The notes below the pieces were generated by a model. It was not told where the DNA came from and did not search any database. It saw only the letters and a list, made by a program, of their open reading frames with translations. This document shows positions 55,163 to 64,000 of a DNA stretch of 64,000 nucleotides, piece after piece. The translations under genes were made by a program, and so were the position numbers. Position 1 is the first letter of the stretch, and each line of letters opens with the position of its first letter. Origin of the DNA: Stutzerimonas sp. S1 (GTDB taxonomy: Bacteria; Pseudomonadota; Gammaproteobacteria; Pseudomonadales; Pseudomonadaceae); assembly GCF_025966695.1 (NCBI RefSeq), contig NZ_JAOEIY010000008.1, positions 62,001 through 126,000 of the forward strand, in the 5' to 3' direction.

Positions 55163-55896
55163 ATTCGCAGCTGCCGCGGCGCATGGCCGGCTTTACCCTG
55201 CTCGAACTGCTGATCGCCATCGCCCTGTTCGCCCTGCTTGGCCTCGGCACCTACCGCATGCTCGAGGCGGTGCTGCGCAGCGACGCGGCGACCGCCGAGC
55301 AGGAACAGCGCTTGCGCGAGCTGAGCCGCGCGCTGTGGGTGTTCGAGCGCGATCTGCTGCAGGTTGCCGGCCGACCGGTACGTGACAGCTATGGTGACGA
55401 GCGCAACGCGCTGATCGGCCAGCTCGAAGGCGATGATGGCGCGCCCGTGCTGGAGCTGACCCGCAGCGGCTGGCGCAACCCTACCGGCCTGCGCCGCGCC
55501 AACCTGCAGCGGGTGCGCTGGCGCTTGGCTGGCGAGCGCCTGGAGCGCGTCTACTGGGTGGTGCTCGACCGCGACGTTGACAGCCAGCCGCGCGTGCAGG
55601 CGGTGCTCGACGAGGTTCGCGCACTGCAGCTGCGTTACCTCGATGAACAGCAGGCCTGGCATGACGAATGGCCACCCTTCGATTACGGCGCCGGCGGTAG
55701 CGAGCAGGCCGCGCAGCGCTTGCCGATCGCCGTCGAGCTGATCCTCGAGCACCCGCGTTACGGCCGCATCAGCCGTCTGCTGCGCTTGCCGGACGGGCCG
55801 CCGGAGCAGGCGCAGATGCAGCTGCCGGGCGCCGAGGGCGTGCCTGGCTCGCCCGATGAAGGCGCGCCGGAGCCGCCCGCCGTGGTGCCGCAATGA
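55159..55896 (+). CDS. gspJ: Minor pseudopilin GspJ (XcpW)
   Basis: A 245-residue pseudopilin: leader ending RRMAG, then FTLLELLIAIALFALLGLG. The ATG at 55159 overlaps the gspI stop; the frame upstream is an overlap artefact. The C-terminal tail is Pro/Glu-rich. Confidence 0.94.
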   Translation: MNSQLPRRMAGFTLLELLIAIALFALLGLGTYRMLEAVLRSDAATAEQEQRLRELSRALWVFERDLLQVAGRPVRDSYGDERNALIGQLEGDDGAPVLELTRSGWRNPTGLRRANLQRVRWRLAGERLERVYWVVLDRDVDSQPRVQAVLDEVRALQLRYLDEQQAWHDEWPPFDYGAGGSEQAAQRLPIAVELILEHPRYGRISRLLRLPDGPPEQAQMQLPGAEGVPGSPDEGAPEPPAVVPQ

Positions 55897-56858
55897 GGGC
55901 GCAACGGGGTGTGGCCCTGATCACCGTGCTGCTGGTGGTGGCGATTGTCACCGTGATCAGCGCGGCGATGGTGGCGCGCCAGCAGCTGGCGATCCGCGCC
56001 AGCAGCAACCAGCTGCAGGCGCGCCAGGCCTGGCATTACGCGCTGGGCGGCGAGGCGCTGGCGCAGTCGATCCTGCAGCGCGATGCACGCGCAGGCGGTC
56101 AGCCGGCGATCGACCACCTCGGCGAGCCCTGGGCGTTGCCGCGGCCGGCGTTCGCCGTCGACGAAGGGGAGATCCGCGTGCACATCGAGGACTTGGCCGG
56201 GCGCTTCAACCTCAACAGCCTGGTGAAGAACGGCCAGGCCAACGCCGCGGCGCTGGCGCAATTCCGTCGCCTGCTGCTGCGCCTGCAGATCACCGCGCCC
56301 TACGCCGAACGCCTGGTCGACTGGCTGGACCTCGACCAGCAACCCAGTGGCGAGCTCGGCGCCGAGGACAACGCCTACCTGCTGCTGGACCCACCGTACC
56401 GCACGGCCAACCGCCGGCTGTTCGATCTGTCCGAACTGCGCCTGCTGCTGGACATGCGCGACGAGGACTTCCAGCGTCTGGCGCCGCATGTCGCCGCACT
56501 GCCCGCCGACAACGGCCTGAACGTCAACACCGCCAGCGCGCTGGTCCTTTCCAGCCTGGGCGACAACCTCAGTCTCGGTGCGGCCGAGGCGCTGGTCGAA
56601 GCGCGCCGGGCCGGTGGTTTCCGCGACACCGCGGCGTTTCTTGCGCAGCCGGCCATGGCCGGCAACACGCTGCAGGGCACCGCGCTGGCGGTCGGCAGTC
56701 AATTCTTCCAGGTCACCAGCGAAGTCCACCTGGGCGACCGCCGGCTGGCGCTGGTCAGCCTGCTGCAGCGCGAGCAGGACGGTACCGTCCGCGTGCTGGC
56801 GCGCAATCTCGGGCAGCCGCCGCGCCTGCCCGAACCAACCGATGAGGGAGAGCGATAG
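55893..56858 (+). CDS. gspK: Minor pseudopilin GspK (XcpX)
   Basis: A 321-residue atypical pseudopilin: leader MRAQRG, then VALITVLLVVAIVTVI, lacking Glu5 as GspK proteins do because they cap the pilus tip. The large insert domain contains LVDWLDLDQ and NVNTASALVLSSL motifs. Confidence 0.95.
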   Translation: MRAQRGVALITVLLVVAIVTVISAAMVARQQLAIRASSNQLQARQAWHYALGGEALAQSILQRDARAGGQPAIDHLGEPWALPRPAFAVDEGEIRVHIEDLAGRFNLNSLVKNGQANAAALAQFRRLLLRLQITAPYAERLVDWLDLDQQPSGELGAEDNAYLLLDPPYRTANRRLFDLSELRLLLDMRDEDFQRLAPHVAALPADNGLNVNTASALVLSSLGDNLSLGAAEALVEARRAGGFRDTAAFLAQPAMAGNTLQGTALAVGSQFFQVTSEVHLGDRRLALVSLLQREQDGTVRVLARNLGQPPRLPEPTDEGER

Positions 56859-56861
56859 ATC

Positions 56862-57998
56862 ATGGACTGCCTGTTTCTGCCCGCCGACTGTGGCGCGCAT
56901 CTGCAGCCGGAGACGCGCGGCTACTGGCTGCCGCGCGAGGGCAGCGGTGGCTGGCTGAGCCTGGCGCAGTGCGCCGCTGCCGCGCAGGGCGCGGTCACGC
57001 TGGTGCTGCCGGCCGAACACTGCAGCGCCTTCGCCGTGGCGCTGCCGACACGCAAGGCACGCTGGCTGCAGCAGGCACTGGCCTACGCCGCCGAGGAGCT
57101 GCTGGCGGAAAACGTCGACGAGTTGCATCTGAGCCTCGGCGAGGTGCTGGAAGACGGCCGCCACCGGGTCATTGCGATCCGCCGCGGCCTGCTGGAGGGC
57201 TGGTTGCAGCAGTTGCGCGCGCTGGGGCTGCTGATCGTCGCCATTCATGTTGATGCCGATCTGTTGCCGCGTAGCGGCAGCCAGCTGCTCCTGCTCGGCC
57301 CGCGCGGCCTGCTCGGTGGCAGCCCGGAAGCGCGTCTGGCCTTTGCCGCCGAGCAGTGGCCGGCGCTGGCCGAGCATTGCCCATCACCCCGCCATGCCCA
57401 GGGCGATGGCGAGACGGCGCCGCCGCTGGTGGATGACTACCAGCACCTTGCCGAGCCCTATGCCTGGCTTGCCAGCGGACGGGCGGCGGCGGTCAATCTG
57501 GCCCAGGGTGAGTTCGCGATCGACGTCGGCGGCAGTGGCCTGAGCCGCTGGAAGCCGCTATTCGCCACCCTCGGGCTGATCCTGCTGGTACAGCTGGGCT
57601 TCAACCTGGCGCAGGGCTGGTACTTCCAGCGTCAGGGCGACCTGCATGCCGACGCCAGCCTGGCGCTGTACCGCGAGCTGTTCCCGGCTGACACGCGCAT
57701 CGTCAATCTGCGCGCGCAGTTCGATGACCACCTGGCGCGCAGCAGCGGCGCCCAGGTCGGCTTCATGCATCTGCTGGAGCGTGCTGCCAGCGCGGTCGCC
57801 GACGGCACGCCGGTGACGGTCGACCGGCTGGACTACAACCATACCCGCGGCGATCTGGCGCTGGAGGTGCGCGCCGCCGATTTCGCCGCGCTGGAACAGC
57901 TGCGCCAGCGCCTCAACGAGCAGGGTCAGAGCGTGCAGCTTGGCTCGGCGAGTCGCGACGGCGATGCCGTCAGCGCCCGCGTAGTGATCGGAGGCTGA
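56862..57998 (+). CDS. gspL: Type II secretion assembly protein GspL (XcpY)
   Basis: A 378-residue protein with an actin-like cytoplasmic domain (about 1-225), one membrane helix (LFATLGLILLVQLGFNLAQ) and a small periplasmic ferredoxin-like domain. It links GspE to GspM. Confidence 0.92.
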   Translation: MDCLFLPADCGAHLQPETRGYWLPREGSGGWLSLAQCAAAAQGAVTLVLPAEHCSAFAVALPTRKARWLQQALAYAAEELLAENVDELHLSLGEVLEDGRHRVIAIRRGLLEGWLQQLRALGLLIVAIHVDADLLPRSGSQLLLLGPRGLLGGSPEARLAFAAEQWPALAEHCPSPRHAQGDGETAPPLVDDYQHLAEPYAWLASGRAAAVNLAQGEFAIDVGGSGLSRWKPLFATLGLILLVQLGFNLAQGWYFQRQGDLHADASLALYRELFPADTRIVNLRAQFDDHLARSSGAQVGFMHLLERAASAVADGTPVTVDRLDYNHTRGDLALEVRAADFAALEQLRQRLNEQGQSVQLGSASRDGDAVSARVVIGG

Positions 57999-58000
57999 CG

Positions 58001-58516
58001 ATGAATCTCAAGCAGCAACTGGCCGTGCGCCTGACCGACTCCCCGCTGTGGCGGCGCTGGCAACGCCTGGCCCCGCGCGAACGGCTGGCGCTCGGCCTGC
58101 TCGCCGCCTTTCTCGTCGTCGTGTTGTTCTACCTGTGGCTATGGCTGCCGGCGCAGCGCCACGCCGCCGCCGCACGTGAGCACTACCAGACACAACGCGA
58201 GCTGTACGCCTACCTCGAGCAGAACAGCGAACTGGCACGACAGATGGGGCGTGGCGGCGAGGAAGTGATGCTGGCGCCGGAGGAGTTGCAGGGGCTGGTC
58301 ACGCAAAGCGCGCAGCAGAGCAACCTGCGTATCGAGAGCTTCGACAGTGGCGCCGACGGCGGTCTGCAGGTCAGCCTGCCGGGCGCCTCCTACACGCTGC
58401 TGCTGCGCTGGCTGGCCGAGCTGCAGGCGCTCGGCGTGAGCCTCAGCGAAGTCAGCCTCGAGCGGGCTGGCGAGGGGCTGGTGGATGCGCGGGTGGGGTT
58501 GCGCGCGGGCGGCTGA
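58001..58516 (+). CDS. gspM: Type II secretion protein GspM (XcpZ)
   Basis: A 171-residue inner-membrane protein with one helix (LALGLLAAFLVVVLFYLWLWL) and a periplasmic domain that pairs with GspL. It is the last gene of the operon; no gspN, gspC or gspD follows. Confidence 0.92.
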   Translation: MNLKQQLAVRLTDSPLWRRWQRLAPRERLALGLLAAFLVVVLFYLWLWLPAQRHAAAAREHYQTQRELYAYLEQNSELARQMGRGGEEVMLAPEELQGLVTQSAQQSNLRIESFDSGADGGLQVSLPGASYTLLLRWLAELQALGVSLSEVSLERAGEGLVDARVGLRAGG

Positions 58517-58537
58517 GCGCGGCCCGCGCCCGGCCCT

Positions 58538-59938
58538 TCAGTGGTGCGGAAAGGGCATGGCCAGCGCGCGCAGGGCGGCTTCGGCAGTGAGCACCTTGGT
58601 CACGGCATCGTCGGCCTTCTCGCGGCTGAGGCTGAGGCGATCCAGCAGCTGCTGCGGGATGTCCTGCTCGCCGCCGCTGCCGATGCCACGCTGACGCAGC
58701 AGGCGCACGGCCAGGCAGACCAGGTTTGGATAGGCCGCATGCTCGCCGGCATAGCTGGGGTCGTTCTGGAAGCGCAGTGCGTTGGCCACTTCGTCCGGCA
58801 TGCCCCACAGGCGCATCAGCCAGGCACCGATCTGCTCGCGAGTGATGCCCAGCAGGTGCTGTTCGATGTGGCTGTGGCTCAGGTGCGGGTTGACCTCCTG
58901 ATGCCGGCAGATCAGCGAGAAGTGCGGCGGGAACACGTGTGCCAGCACCAGATAGCCGAAGTTGTGCAGCAGTCCGGCGAGGTAGCTCAGGCCCATCTCC
59001 GGGCGTGCTTCGCGCGGGATCGCGCGCGCCAGGCCTTCGATCACCGCGGCGGTGTAGATCGCCTGTTGCCAGTACGGCGTGGCTTGCTGCGGGTGGTCCT
59101 TGGGCAGGCTGAGGGTCTTGCCGAGGGCGAGACCCAGGGCCAGGTTGATCACCAAGTCGAAGCCCAGCACGCGGACGATGGCATCTTCCACCGAGCGGAT
59201 GCGCCCCGGCGCCGCGTAGTACGGCGACGCCGCCCAGCTGATGACCTGTGCGGCCAGCGCCGGGTCGGTTTCCACCACGCCGGTGATGTCGTCGATGGTG
59301 GCTTCCGGCGTGACGCGCAGCTTGATGATGCGCTGCGCGGTGTGCGGCAGCGGCGGAATCTCGATGGTCTGTTCCAGGCGCTGCTGGATGCGCCGCGCGG
59401 TGAAGCTCTGCACCGCCAGGGTGATCTCCTCGCGGTCGTCGTCCGGACGGTCCAGATTCGGCCGGATCCGGCTCAGCGGCACGGCGAAGTTGCCCGCGCT
59501 GGCCTTGCTCAGCAGGCGCTTGAAATCGCCTCCGGCGACTTCCACCAGCAGCCCGGGCTGGCCCGACTCGACCAGCAGGCGCGGCTGCTGCAGCAGGCAT
59601 TCTTCGTACAGGCAGGGCGAACTGGTCAGCGGCGGCAGGCCCGGCAGGCGGCTCAGCTCGTGTTTGCCGAGCATGCGCGCCAGACGCTCCGGTTTGACCG
59701 CCAGCAGCTGCCGGCCGGTGAGTTCGGCGAGGCGGGCGAGGTCGAGCAGATGGTCCTGGGGAAACAGCACCAGCATCGCGCCGATGCTGTCGTCCAGCAG
59801 CACCGCCTGCACCCGCTGGGCCGCTGGGAAATTGGGGCGATCGCGCTGGATCTGGTAGTTCACGCCGAGGTCTTTCAACAGCTTGGTGATCAGAAGCGGC
59901 AGTTCGGAGCAGCTTTCGGTATCGACAGCAGAATTCAT
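58538..59938 (-). CDS. HDOD domain protein with YbaK-like N-terminus
   Basis: A 466-residue cytoplasmic protein. The first ~150 residues resemble the YbaK/aminoacyl-tRNA-deacylase fold (LLITKLLKDLGVNYQIQRDRPN). Residues ~190-400 form an HDOD domain (IEIPPLPHTAQRIIKLR, HNFGYLVLAHVFPPHF), a catalytically degenerate HD fold found in signalling proteins. Known HDOD proteins act in chemotaxis, virulence or c-di-GMP pathways, so the role is open. It converges on gspM. Confidence 0.85.
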   Translation of the reverse strand: MNSAVDTESCSELPLLITKLLKDLGVNYQIQRDRPNFPAAQRVQAVLLDDSIGAMLVLFPQDHLLDLARLAELTGRQLLAVKPERLARMLGKHELSRLPGLPPLTSSPCLYEECLLQQPRLLVESGQPGLLVEVAGGDFKRLLSKASAGNFAVPLSRIRPNLDRPDDDREEITLAVQSFTARRIQQRLEQTIEIPPLPHTAQRIIKLRVTPEATIDDITGVVETDPALAAQVISWAASPYYAAPGRIRSVEDAIVRVLGFDLVINLALGLALGKTLSLPKDHPQQATPYWQQAIYTAAVIEGLARAIPREARPEMGLSYLAGLLHNFGYLVLAHVFPPHFSLICRHQEVNPHLSHSHIEQHLLGITREQIGAWLMRLWGMPDEVANALRFQNDPSYAGEHAAYPNLVCLAVRLLRQRGIGSGGEQDIPQQLLDRLSLSREKADDAVTKVLTAEAALRALAMPFPHH

Positions 59939-60013
59939 GAGCGGACCCGTGTTAGTGACCTGCCGGAGTATAGCGAAGCCGTCAGCCGGGGAAGTTGTGG
60001 CGACGGATGGTTG

Positions 60014-62086
60014 TCACACCTGGCCGTATTCCTGGCCATGACGCAGCCAACGCTCAAGCAGCGGGCTGACATGCTGCGGCCAGCGCGCCAGCAACTCCTG
60101 GGCGGCGTCGCGCACCGCCGGCAGCAGGTCGGCATCGCGCATCAGGTCGGCGACCTTGAACTGCAAGAGACCGGTCTGGCGGGTGCCGAGCATTTCGCCG
60201 GGGCCGCGCAGTTCCAGGTCCTTTTCGGCGATCAGGAAGCCGTCGCAGGTCTCGCGCATGATCGCCAGCCGTTCGCGGCCGAGCTGCGACAGCGGCGGAT
60301 GGTAGAGCAGCACGCAATGGCTGGCCGCGCTGCCGCGGCCGACCCGCCCGCGCAGCTGGTGCAGTTGGGCCAGGCCCAGACGCTCAGGGTTCTCGATGAT
60401 CATCAGACTGGCGTTGGGTACGTCGACGCCGACTTCGATGACGGTGGTAGCGACCAAGAGCTGCAGTTCGCCGCGCTTGAACTGCTCCATCACCGCGGCT
60501 TTCTCGCCCGGCTTCATGCGCCCGTGGATCAGCCCGACGCGCAGGCCTATGAGCGCCGCCGAGAGGTCTTCAAAGGTGGTTTCCGCGGCCTGGCAGGTGA
60601 GTTCCTCGGATTCCTCGATCAGCGTGCACACCCAATAGGCCTGGCGCCCCTCGTTGCAGGCGATGCGCACCCGCTCGATGACTTCCAAGCGGCGGCTGTC
60701 GGCGATCACCAGGGTGTTCACCGGCGTGCGACCGGGCGGCAGCTCGTCGAGGATCGAGGTGTCGAGATCGGCGTAGGCGCTCATCGCCAGGGTCCGCGGG
60801 ATCGGCGTGGCGGTCATGATCAGCTGGTGCGGGCAGAGCCGGCCGTCGATGCCCTTCTGCCGCAGCGCCAGACGTTGCTGCACGCCGAAGCGGTGCTGCT
60901 CGTCGATGATCACCAGCGCCAGGCGCTTGAACAGCACCTCGTCCTGGAACAGCGCATGGGTGCCGACCACCATCGGGCAGCCGCCGGCGATCTGTTCCAG
61001 CGCGGCGGCGCGGGCCTTGCCCTTGAGCTTGCCGGCCAGCCAGGCGACCTCGATGCCGAGCGGTTCGAGCCACTTGCTGAAGTTGAGAAAGTGCTGCTCG
61101 GCGAGGATTTCCGTCGGCGCCATCAGCGCCACCTGATAGCCGGCCTCCAGCGCCTGCAGCGCGGCGAGGGCGGCAACCACGGTCTTGCCGGCGCCAACGT
61201 CGCCCTGCACCAGACGCAGCATCGGTTCGTCCTGCGCGAGGTCATAGGCAATCTCGGCGCCAACCCGTTGCTGCGCGCCGGTCGGGCTGAAGCCGAGGTT
61301 GGCGAGAAAGCGCTGCGGCAGGGTTTGCGCCGGCGGCAGCGCCGGCGCCTGCTGGGCGCGTACCCGTTCGCGCAGGCGTTGCAGTGACAGCTGGTGGGTC
61401 AGCAGTTCCTCGAAGGCCAGCCGGTGTTGCGCCCAGTGACGACCTTCGGCGAGTTCTTCCAGATTGGCGTCGGCCGGTGGGCGGTGCAGGTAGCGCAATG
61501 CCTGATCCAGCGGCCCGAGCTGGTAGTCACGCGCCAGCTCGGCGGGCAGCCAGTCCGGCAGGCTGTGCGGGCCGAGCCGCGCCAGCGCCTGCTCGCTGAG
61601 ATTGCGCAGGCGCTGCTGGGTGAGGCCTTCGGTGGTCGGGTAGATCGGCGTCAGGGTCTGTTCGACGGGCGCCGGTTCGCCGGTGAGCGCGCGGTATTCC
61701 GGGTGGTAGATCTCCAGCCCCGAGGCACCAGGGCGTGCCTCGCCATAGCAGCGCAGCTGGGTGCCACGCTTCAGGGCTTCCTTCTGCGCCTGGCTGAAAT
61801 GGTAGAAGCGCAGACTCAGGGTGCCACTGCCGTCCTGCAGGCGTACCAGCAGGCTGCGCCGGCGGCCCATGACGATATCGGCGCCGCAGACCACGCCCTC
61901 GATCACCGCGTCCTGCCCCGGACGTAGCGCGCCGATGGGCACCACGCGGGTGCGGTCCTGGTAGCGCAGCGGCAGGTGGAAGAGCACGTCCTGCAGGGTT
62001 TCCAGGCCGACCCTGGCGAGCTTCTCGGCCAGCGCGGCGCCGACGCCCTTGAGTGCGGTGACCGGGACGGTCGCCAGTTCGCTCAT
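60014..62086 (-). CDS. recG: ATP-dependent DNA helicase RecG
   Basis: Replication-fork remodelling helicase of 690 residues: wedge/OB domain (about 50-150), helicase core with Walker A GDVGAGKT and DEQH box (VIIDEQHRFGVQQR), and the conserved TATPIPRTLAMS. It follows oxyR by four bases on the same strand. In P. aeruginosa the order oxyR-recG is the same. Confidence 0.97.
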   Translation of the reverse strand: MSELATVPVTALKGVGAALAEKLARVGLETLQDVLFHLPLRYQDRTRVVPIGALRPGQDAVIEGVVCGADIVMGRRRSLLVRLQDGSGTLSLRFYHFSQAQKEALKRGTQLRCYGEARPGASGLEIYHPEYRALTGEPAPVEQTLTPIYPTTEGLTQQRLRNLSEQALARLGPHSLPDWLPAELARDYQLGPLDQALRYLHRPPADANLEELAEGRHWAQHRLAFEELLTHQLSLQRLRERVRAQQAPALPPAQTLPQRFLANLGFSPTGAQQRVGAEIAYDLAQDEPMLRLVQGDVGAGKTVVAALAALQALEAGYQVALMAPTEILAEQHFLNFSKWLEPLGIEVAWLAGKLKGKARAAALEQIAGGCPMVVGTHALFQDEVLFKRLALVIIDEQHRFGVQQRLALRQKGIDGRLCPHQLIMTATPIPRTLAMSAYADLDTSILDELPPGRTPVNTLVIADSRRLEVIERVRIACNEGRQAYWVCTLIEESEELTCQAAETTFEDLSAALIGLRVGLIHGRMKPGEKAAVMEQFKRGELQLLVATTVIEVGVDVPNASLMIIENPERLGLAQLHQLRGRVGRGSAASHCVLLYHPPLSQLGRERLAIMRETCDGFLIAEKDLELRGPGEMLGTRQTGLLQFKVADLMRDADLLPAVRDAAQELLARWPQHVSPLLERWLRHGQEYGQV

Positions 62087-62090
62087 GGCC

Positions 62091-63011
62091 TCAGGCTTTC
62101 GCCGCTGGCGGCTTGCCTACCGAACACAGGCGGATCGAGTCGGCGAGGATCTCGATGGCCTTGGGCCGCGGGAAGCTGGCGCGCCAGGCGATCGCCACGG
62201 TACGAAAGGGCACCGGCGGGGTCAGCGGACGCACTTCCAGCACGCCGGTGGAGTAATGGTGGCTCTCCACCGCCGACAGCGGCAGGATCGACACGCCCAG
62301 GCCCGACGCGACCATGTGGCGGATGGTTTCCAGCGAGCTCGATTCGACCGTGGTGTGGCTCGGTGCCTCGCCCTTGCGGGTGGTCGGGCAGGCTTCGAGC
62401 ACCTGATCGCGGAAGCAGTGGCCTTCGCCGAGCAGCAGCAGGCTCTTGTCGTTGAGCATCTCGGCGTCGATGGTTTCCTTCGCCGTCCACGGGTGGTCGG
62501 CCGGCATCAGCACGTAGAACGGCTCGTCGTAGAGCGGCTTGGTCAGCACGTCGGCTTCCTGGAACGGCAGCGCGATGATGATCGCGTCCAGCTCACCGGT
62601 GCGCAGCTTGTCGCGCAGGATATGGGTGAAGTTTTCCTCGATGTACAGCGGCATGTCCGGCGCCACGCGGTGCAGCTGCGGGATCAGGTGCGGGAACATG
62701 TACGGGCCGACGGTGTAGATGGCGCCGACCTTGAGCGGCGCGGCCAGCTGGTTCTTGCCGACCTGGGCCAGCTCGCGGATGCTCTGCGCCTGCTCCAGCA
62801 CTTTCTGCGCCTGGGTGACGATGCCCTCGCCGACCGGGGTCAGACGCACCGCGCTCTTGGTGCGTTCGAAGATCAGCACGCCCAGCTCGTCCTCGAGCTT
62901 CTTCACGCCGACCGAGAGGGTCGGCTGACTGACGTGGCAGCGCTCAGCGGCGCGGCCGAAGTGCTGTTCCTGGGCGAGGGTGACGATGTAGCGCAGTTCG
63001 GTCAGGGTCAT
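62091..63011 (-). CDS. oxyR: Hydrogen peroxide-sensing LysR regulator OxyR
   Basis: A 306-residue LysR regulator. The redox cysteines C199 (GEGHCFRDQ) and C208 are both present, so oxidation to a disulfide should switch it on. The N-terminal HTH is LAQEQHFGRAAERCHVSQPTLS. It usually activates katA/katB, ahp and trx genes. Upstream of recG in a short operon. Confidence 0.96.
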   Translation of the reverse strand: MTLTELRYIVTLAQEQHFGRAAERCHVSQPTLSVGVKKLEDELGVLIFERTKSAVRLTPVGEGIVTQAQKVLEQAQSIRELAQVGKNQLAAPLKVGAIYTVGPYMFPHLIPQLHRVAPDMPLYIEENFTHILRDKLRTGELDAIIIALPFQEADVLTKPLYDEPFYVLMPADHPWTAKETIDAEMLNDKSLLLLGEGHCFRDQVLEACPTTRKGEAPSHTTVESSSLETIRHMVASGLGVSILPLSAVESHHYSTGVLEVRPLTPPVPFRTVAIAWRASFPRPKAIEILADSIRLCSVGKPPAAKA

Positions 63012-63141
63012 AGTCAGCGTCCATTAGGTTGGCGCCAAGCATAGCCTTTGCGTGGCGGTCTAACCAACTGCGCAAGCAGCCGCGGGAAGCCGGTCGCGCT
63101 GTATTGCCACGCGCTTTTCCGGCGACTGCTTGCCAATCGAC

Positions 63142-63166
63142 GTGTAGCGCCGCCACGGCGCTACAC
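63142..63166. repeat. Perfect 11-bp hairpin upstream of the SDR gene
   Basis: GTGTAGCGCCG-CCA-CGGCGCTACAC, a perfect stem with a three-base loop and no T-run. It lies in the divergent gap between oxyR and the SDR gene, 52 bases before the latter. Confidence 0.6.
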
Positions 63167-63218
63167 TGCGCATCACAGGATGGCCATGCGGTTTCGGTGT
63201 ATTGCCGGAGGATGAGGG

Positions 63219-64000
63219 ATGGGCAAGCGTTATTCGGTATTGATCGCCGGGTGTGGCGATGTGGGATGCCGTCTCGGTCTGCAGCTGAGTCGTGCGGGCT
63301 GGCGGGTGTATGGCATGCGCCGGGAAGCCGCCGGCCTGCCGGTGCCGATTCTGCCGGTCAAGGGTGACCTGAGCAGCGCCGAGTGTCCGCGTACCTGGCC
63401 GAATGGCGAGCTGGACTATCTGGTCTACGCCGCCTCGGCCAGCCAGCACGACGAGGCAGGCTATCGGCAGGCCTATGTCGACGGCGTGCGGCATGTGCTC
63501 GACTGGCTGGAGCAGCGCGGCCAGCGGCCGCGGCGGCTGTTGTTCGTCTCCAGTACCGGTGTCTACGGCCAGCACGATGGTGAGTGGATCGACGAGACCT
63601 CGGCCACCGAACCCAGCGGCTACACCGGCCGGGTGATGCTGGAGGCCGAGCGCCAGGTGCTCGGCTGCGGGCTGCCGGCGACAGTGGTGCGCATGGGCGG
63701 GCTGTACGATCCGGCGCGGCCGTGGATGCAGAATCAGGTGCGCGCCGGCCTGCGCGTCGAGCGCGATCCGCCGCAGTACAGCAACCGCCTGCACCGCGAC
63801 GACGCCGCCGCGCTGCTGGCGTTCCTGCTGCAGGCTGATGCGCGTGGCGAGCCGCTGGACGATTGCTACCTGGGCGTCGATGACGATCCGGCGCCGCTGC
63901 ACGAGGTGGTCGACTGGCTGCGCGCGCGCCTCGGCGTCACTCAGTGGGCCGAGCAGAGCATGACCCGCCGCGCCGGCAGCAAGCGCTGCAGCAATGCCCG
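63219..64000 (+). CDS. SDR family NAD(P)-dependent epimerase-like protein (partial)
   Basis: The first 260 residues of an extended short-chain dehydrogenase, continuing past the window edge. The nucleotide motif IAGCGDVGCRLG and the SSTGVYG active-site block are visible; the YTGR segment supplies the catalytic Tyr in place of the usual YxxxK. It resembles E. coli YeeZ. GGAGGATGAGGG precedes the ATG at 63219. Divergent from oxyR. Confidence 0.87.
   Translation, partial: MGKRYSVLIAGCGDVGCRLGLQLSRAGWRVYGMRREAAGLPVPILPVKGDLSSAECPRTWPNGELDYLVYAASASQHDEAGYRQAYVDGVRHVLDWLEQRGQRPRRLLFVSSTGVYGQHDGEWIDETSATEPSGYTGRVMLEAERQVLGCGLPATVVRMGGLYDPARPWMQNQVRAGLRVERDPPQYSNRLHRDDAAALLAFLLQADARGEPLDDCYLGVDDDPAPLHEVVDWLRARLGVTQWAEQSMTRRAGSKRCSNA

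Noticed and set aside
58541..61387. 948-residue plus-strand frame opposite the HDOD gene and recG
   Set aside because: It is the complement of two well-supported genes and shows no domain pattern.
63130..63167. TTGCCA / TACACT promoter for the SDR gene
   Set aside because: The spacer is 26 bases, too long for a sigma-70 promoter, and TACACT belongs to the hairpin arm.
1..64000. rRNA and tRNA genes, intact insertion sequences, prophage
   Set aside because: None was recognised on either strand; the only mobile-element trace is the 140-bp MITE-like sequence.

Overview
The window is chromosomal DNA from a high-GC gammaproteobacterium of the genus Pseudomonas sensu lato, most likely the Stutzerimonas (P. 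stutzeri) group. The reasons are a dense housekeeping layout with Pseudomonas-typical genes (PA0069-type radical SAM protein, split class II ribonucleotide reductase nrdJa/nrdJb, zur-znuCB/znuA, a DUF2388 family, xcp/gsp cluster, three-gene pnt operon), the syntenic block metNIQ ... znu ... nrdJ ... thrB ... polA, and GTAGGGTGGAT-type REP hairpins. The assignment rests on remembered gene families and was not tested by a database search.

Layout. 1-2336: end of a caa3-type cytochrome oxidase operon (coxA truncated by the window edge, coxB with a fused cytochrome c domain). 2567-4281: small membrane protein and an SOS-type radical SAM gene behind a LexA box. 4594-11135: acyltransferase, prlC-yheV-DUF1835 operon, gamma carbonic anhydrase, glyoxalase-fold protein, alcohol dehydrogenase. 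11212-13716: methionine importer metNIQ. 13982-16117: large catalase katE. 16118-16296: three REP hairpins. 16298-19941: zinc uptake (zur-znuC-znuB-ygjP-like operon divergent from znuA). 20152-23220: nrdJa and nrdJb, separated by a 140-bp MITE-like element. 23352: a parS-like site. 23582-30242: EamA exporter, ppnN, thrB, DUF2782, polA. 30329-30456: an ErsA-like sRNA with a sigma-22 (AlgU) promoter, followed by a pair of DnaA boxes.

30773-39216 is the main accessory region: an orphan type VI secretion cargo module made of hcp, vgrG, a DUF4123 adaptor, a 1257-residue VasX-like membrane-active effector and a membrane protein that is the best candidate for its immunity protein. Low-GC patches mark the toxin hydrophobic region and the candidate immunity helices. 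39283-42307 holds a little-studied exported system: three tandem DUF2388 paralogues followed by a large DUF4105 protein that also carries an HELAH zinc-protease motif.

42423-50397: DUF1127 protein, AraC regulator, SBF transporter, mdaB, yeiH with a divergent LysR regulator, and the pntAA-pntAB-pntB transhydrogenase operon. 50926-58516: a type II secretion operon gspEFGHIJKLM without gspC, gspD or gspN. 58538-64000: HDOD protein, recG, oxyR and the start of a sugar-epimerase-like SDR protein. Secretion (T2SS and T6SS cargo), metal and methionine uptake, and redox defence (katE, oxyR, pnt, mdaB) dominate. No rRNA, tRNA, CRISPR array or intact insertion sequence was seen.
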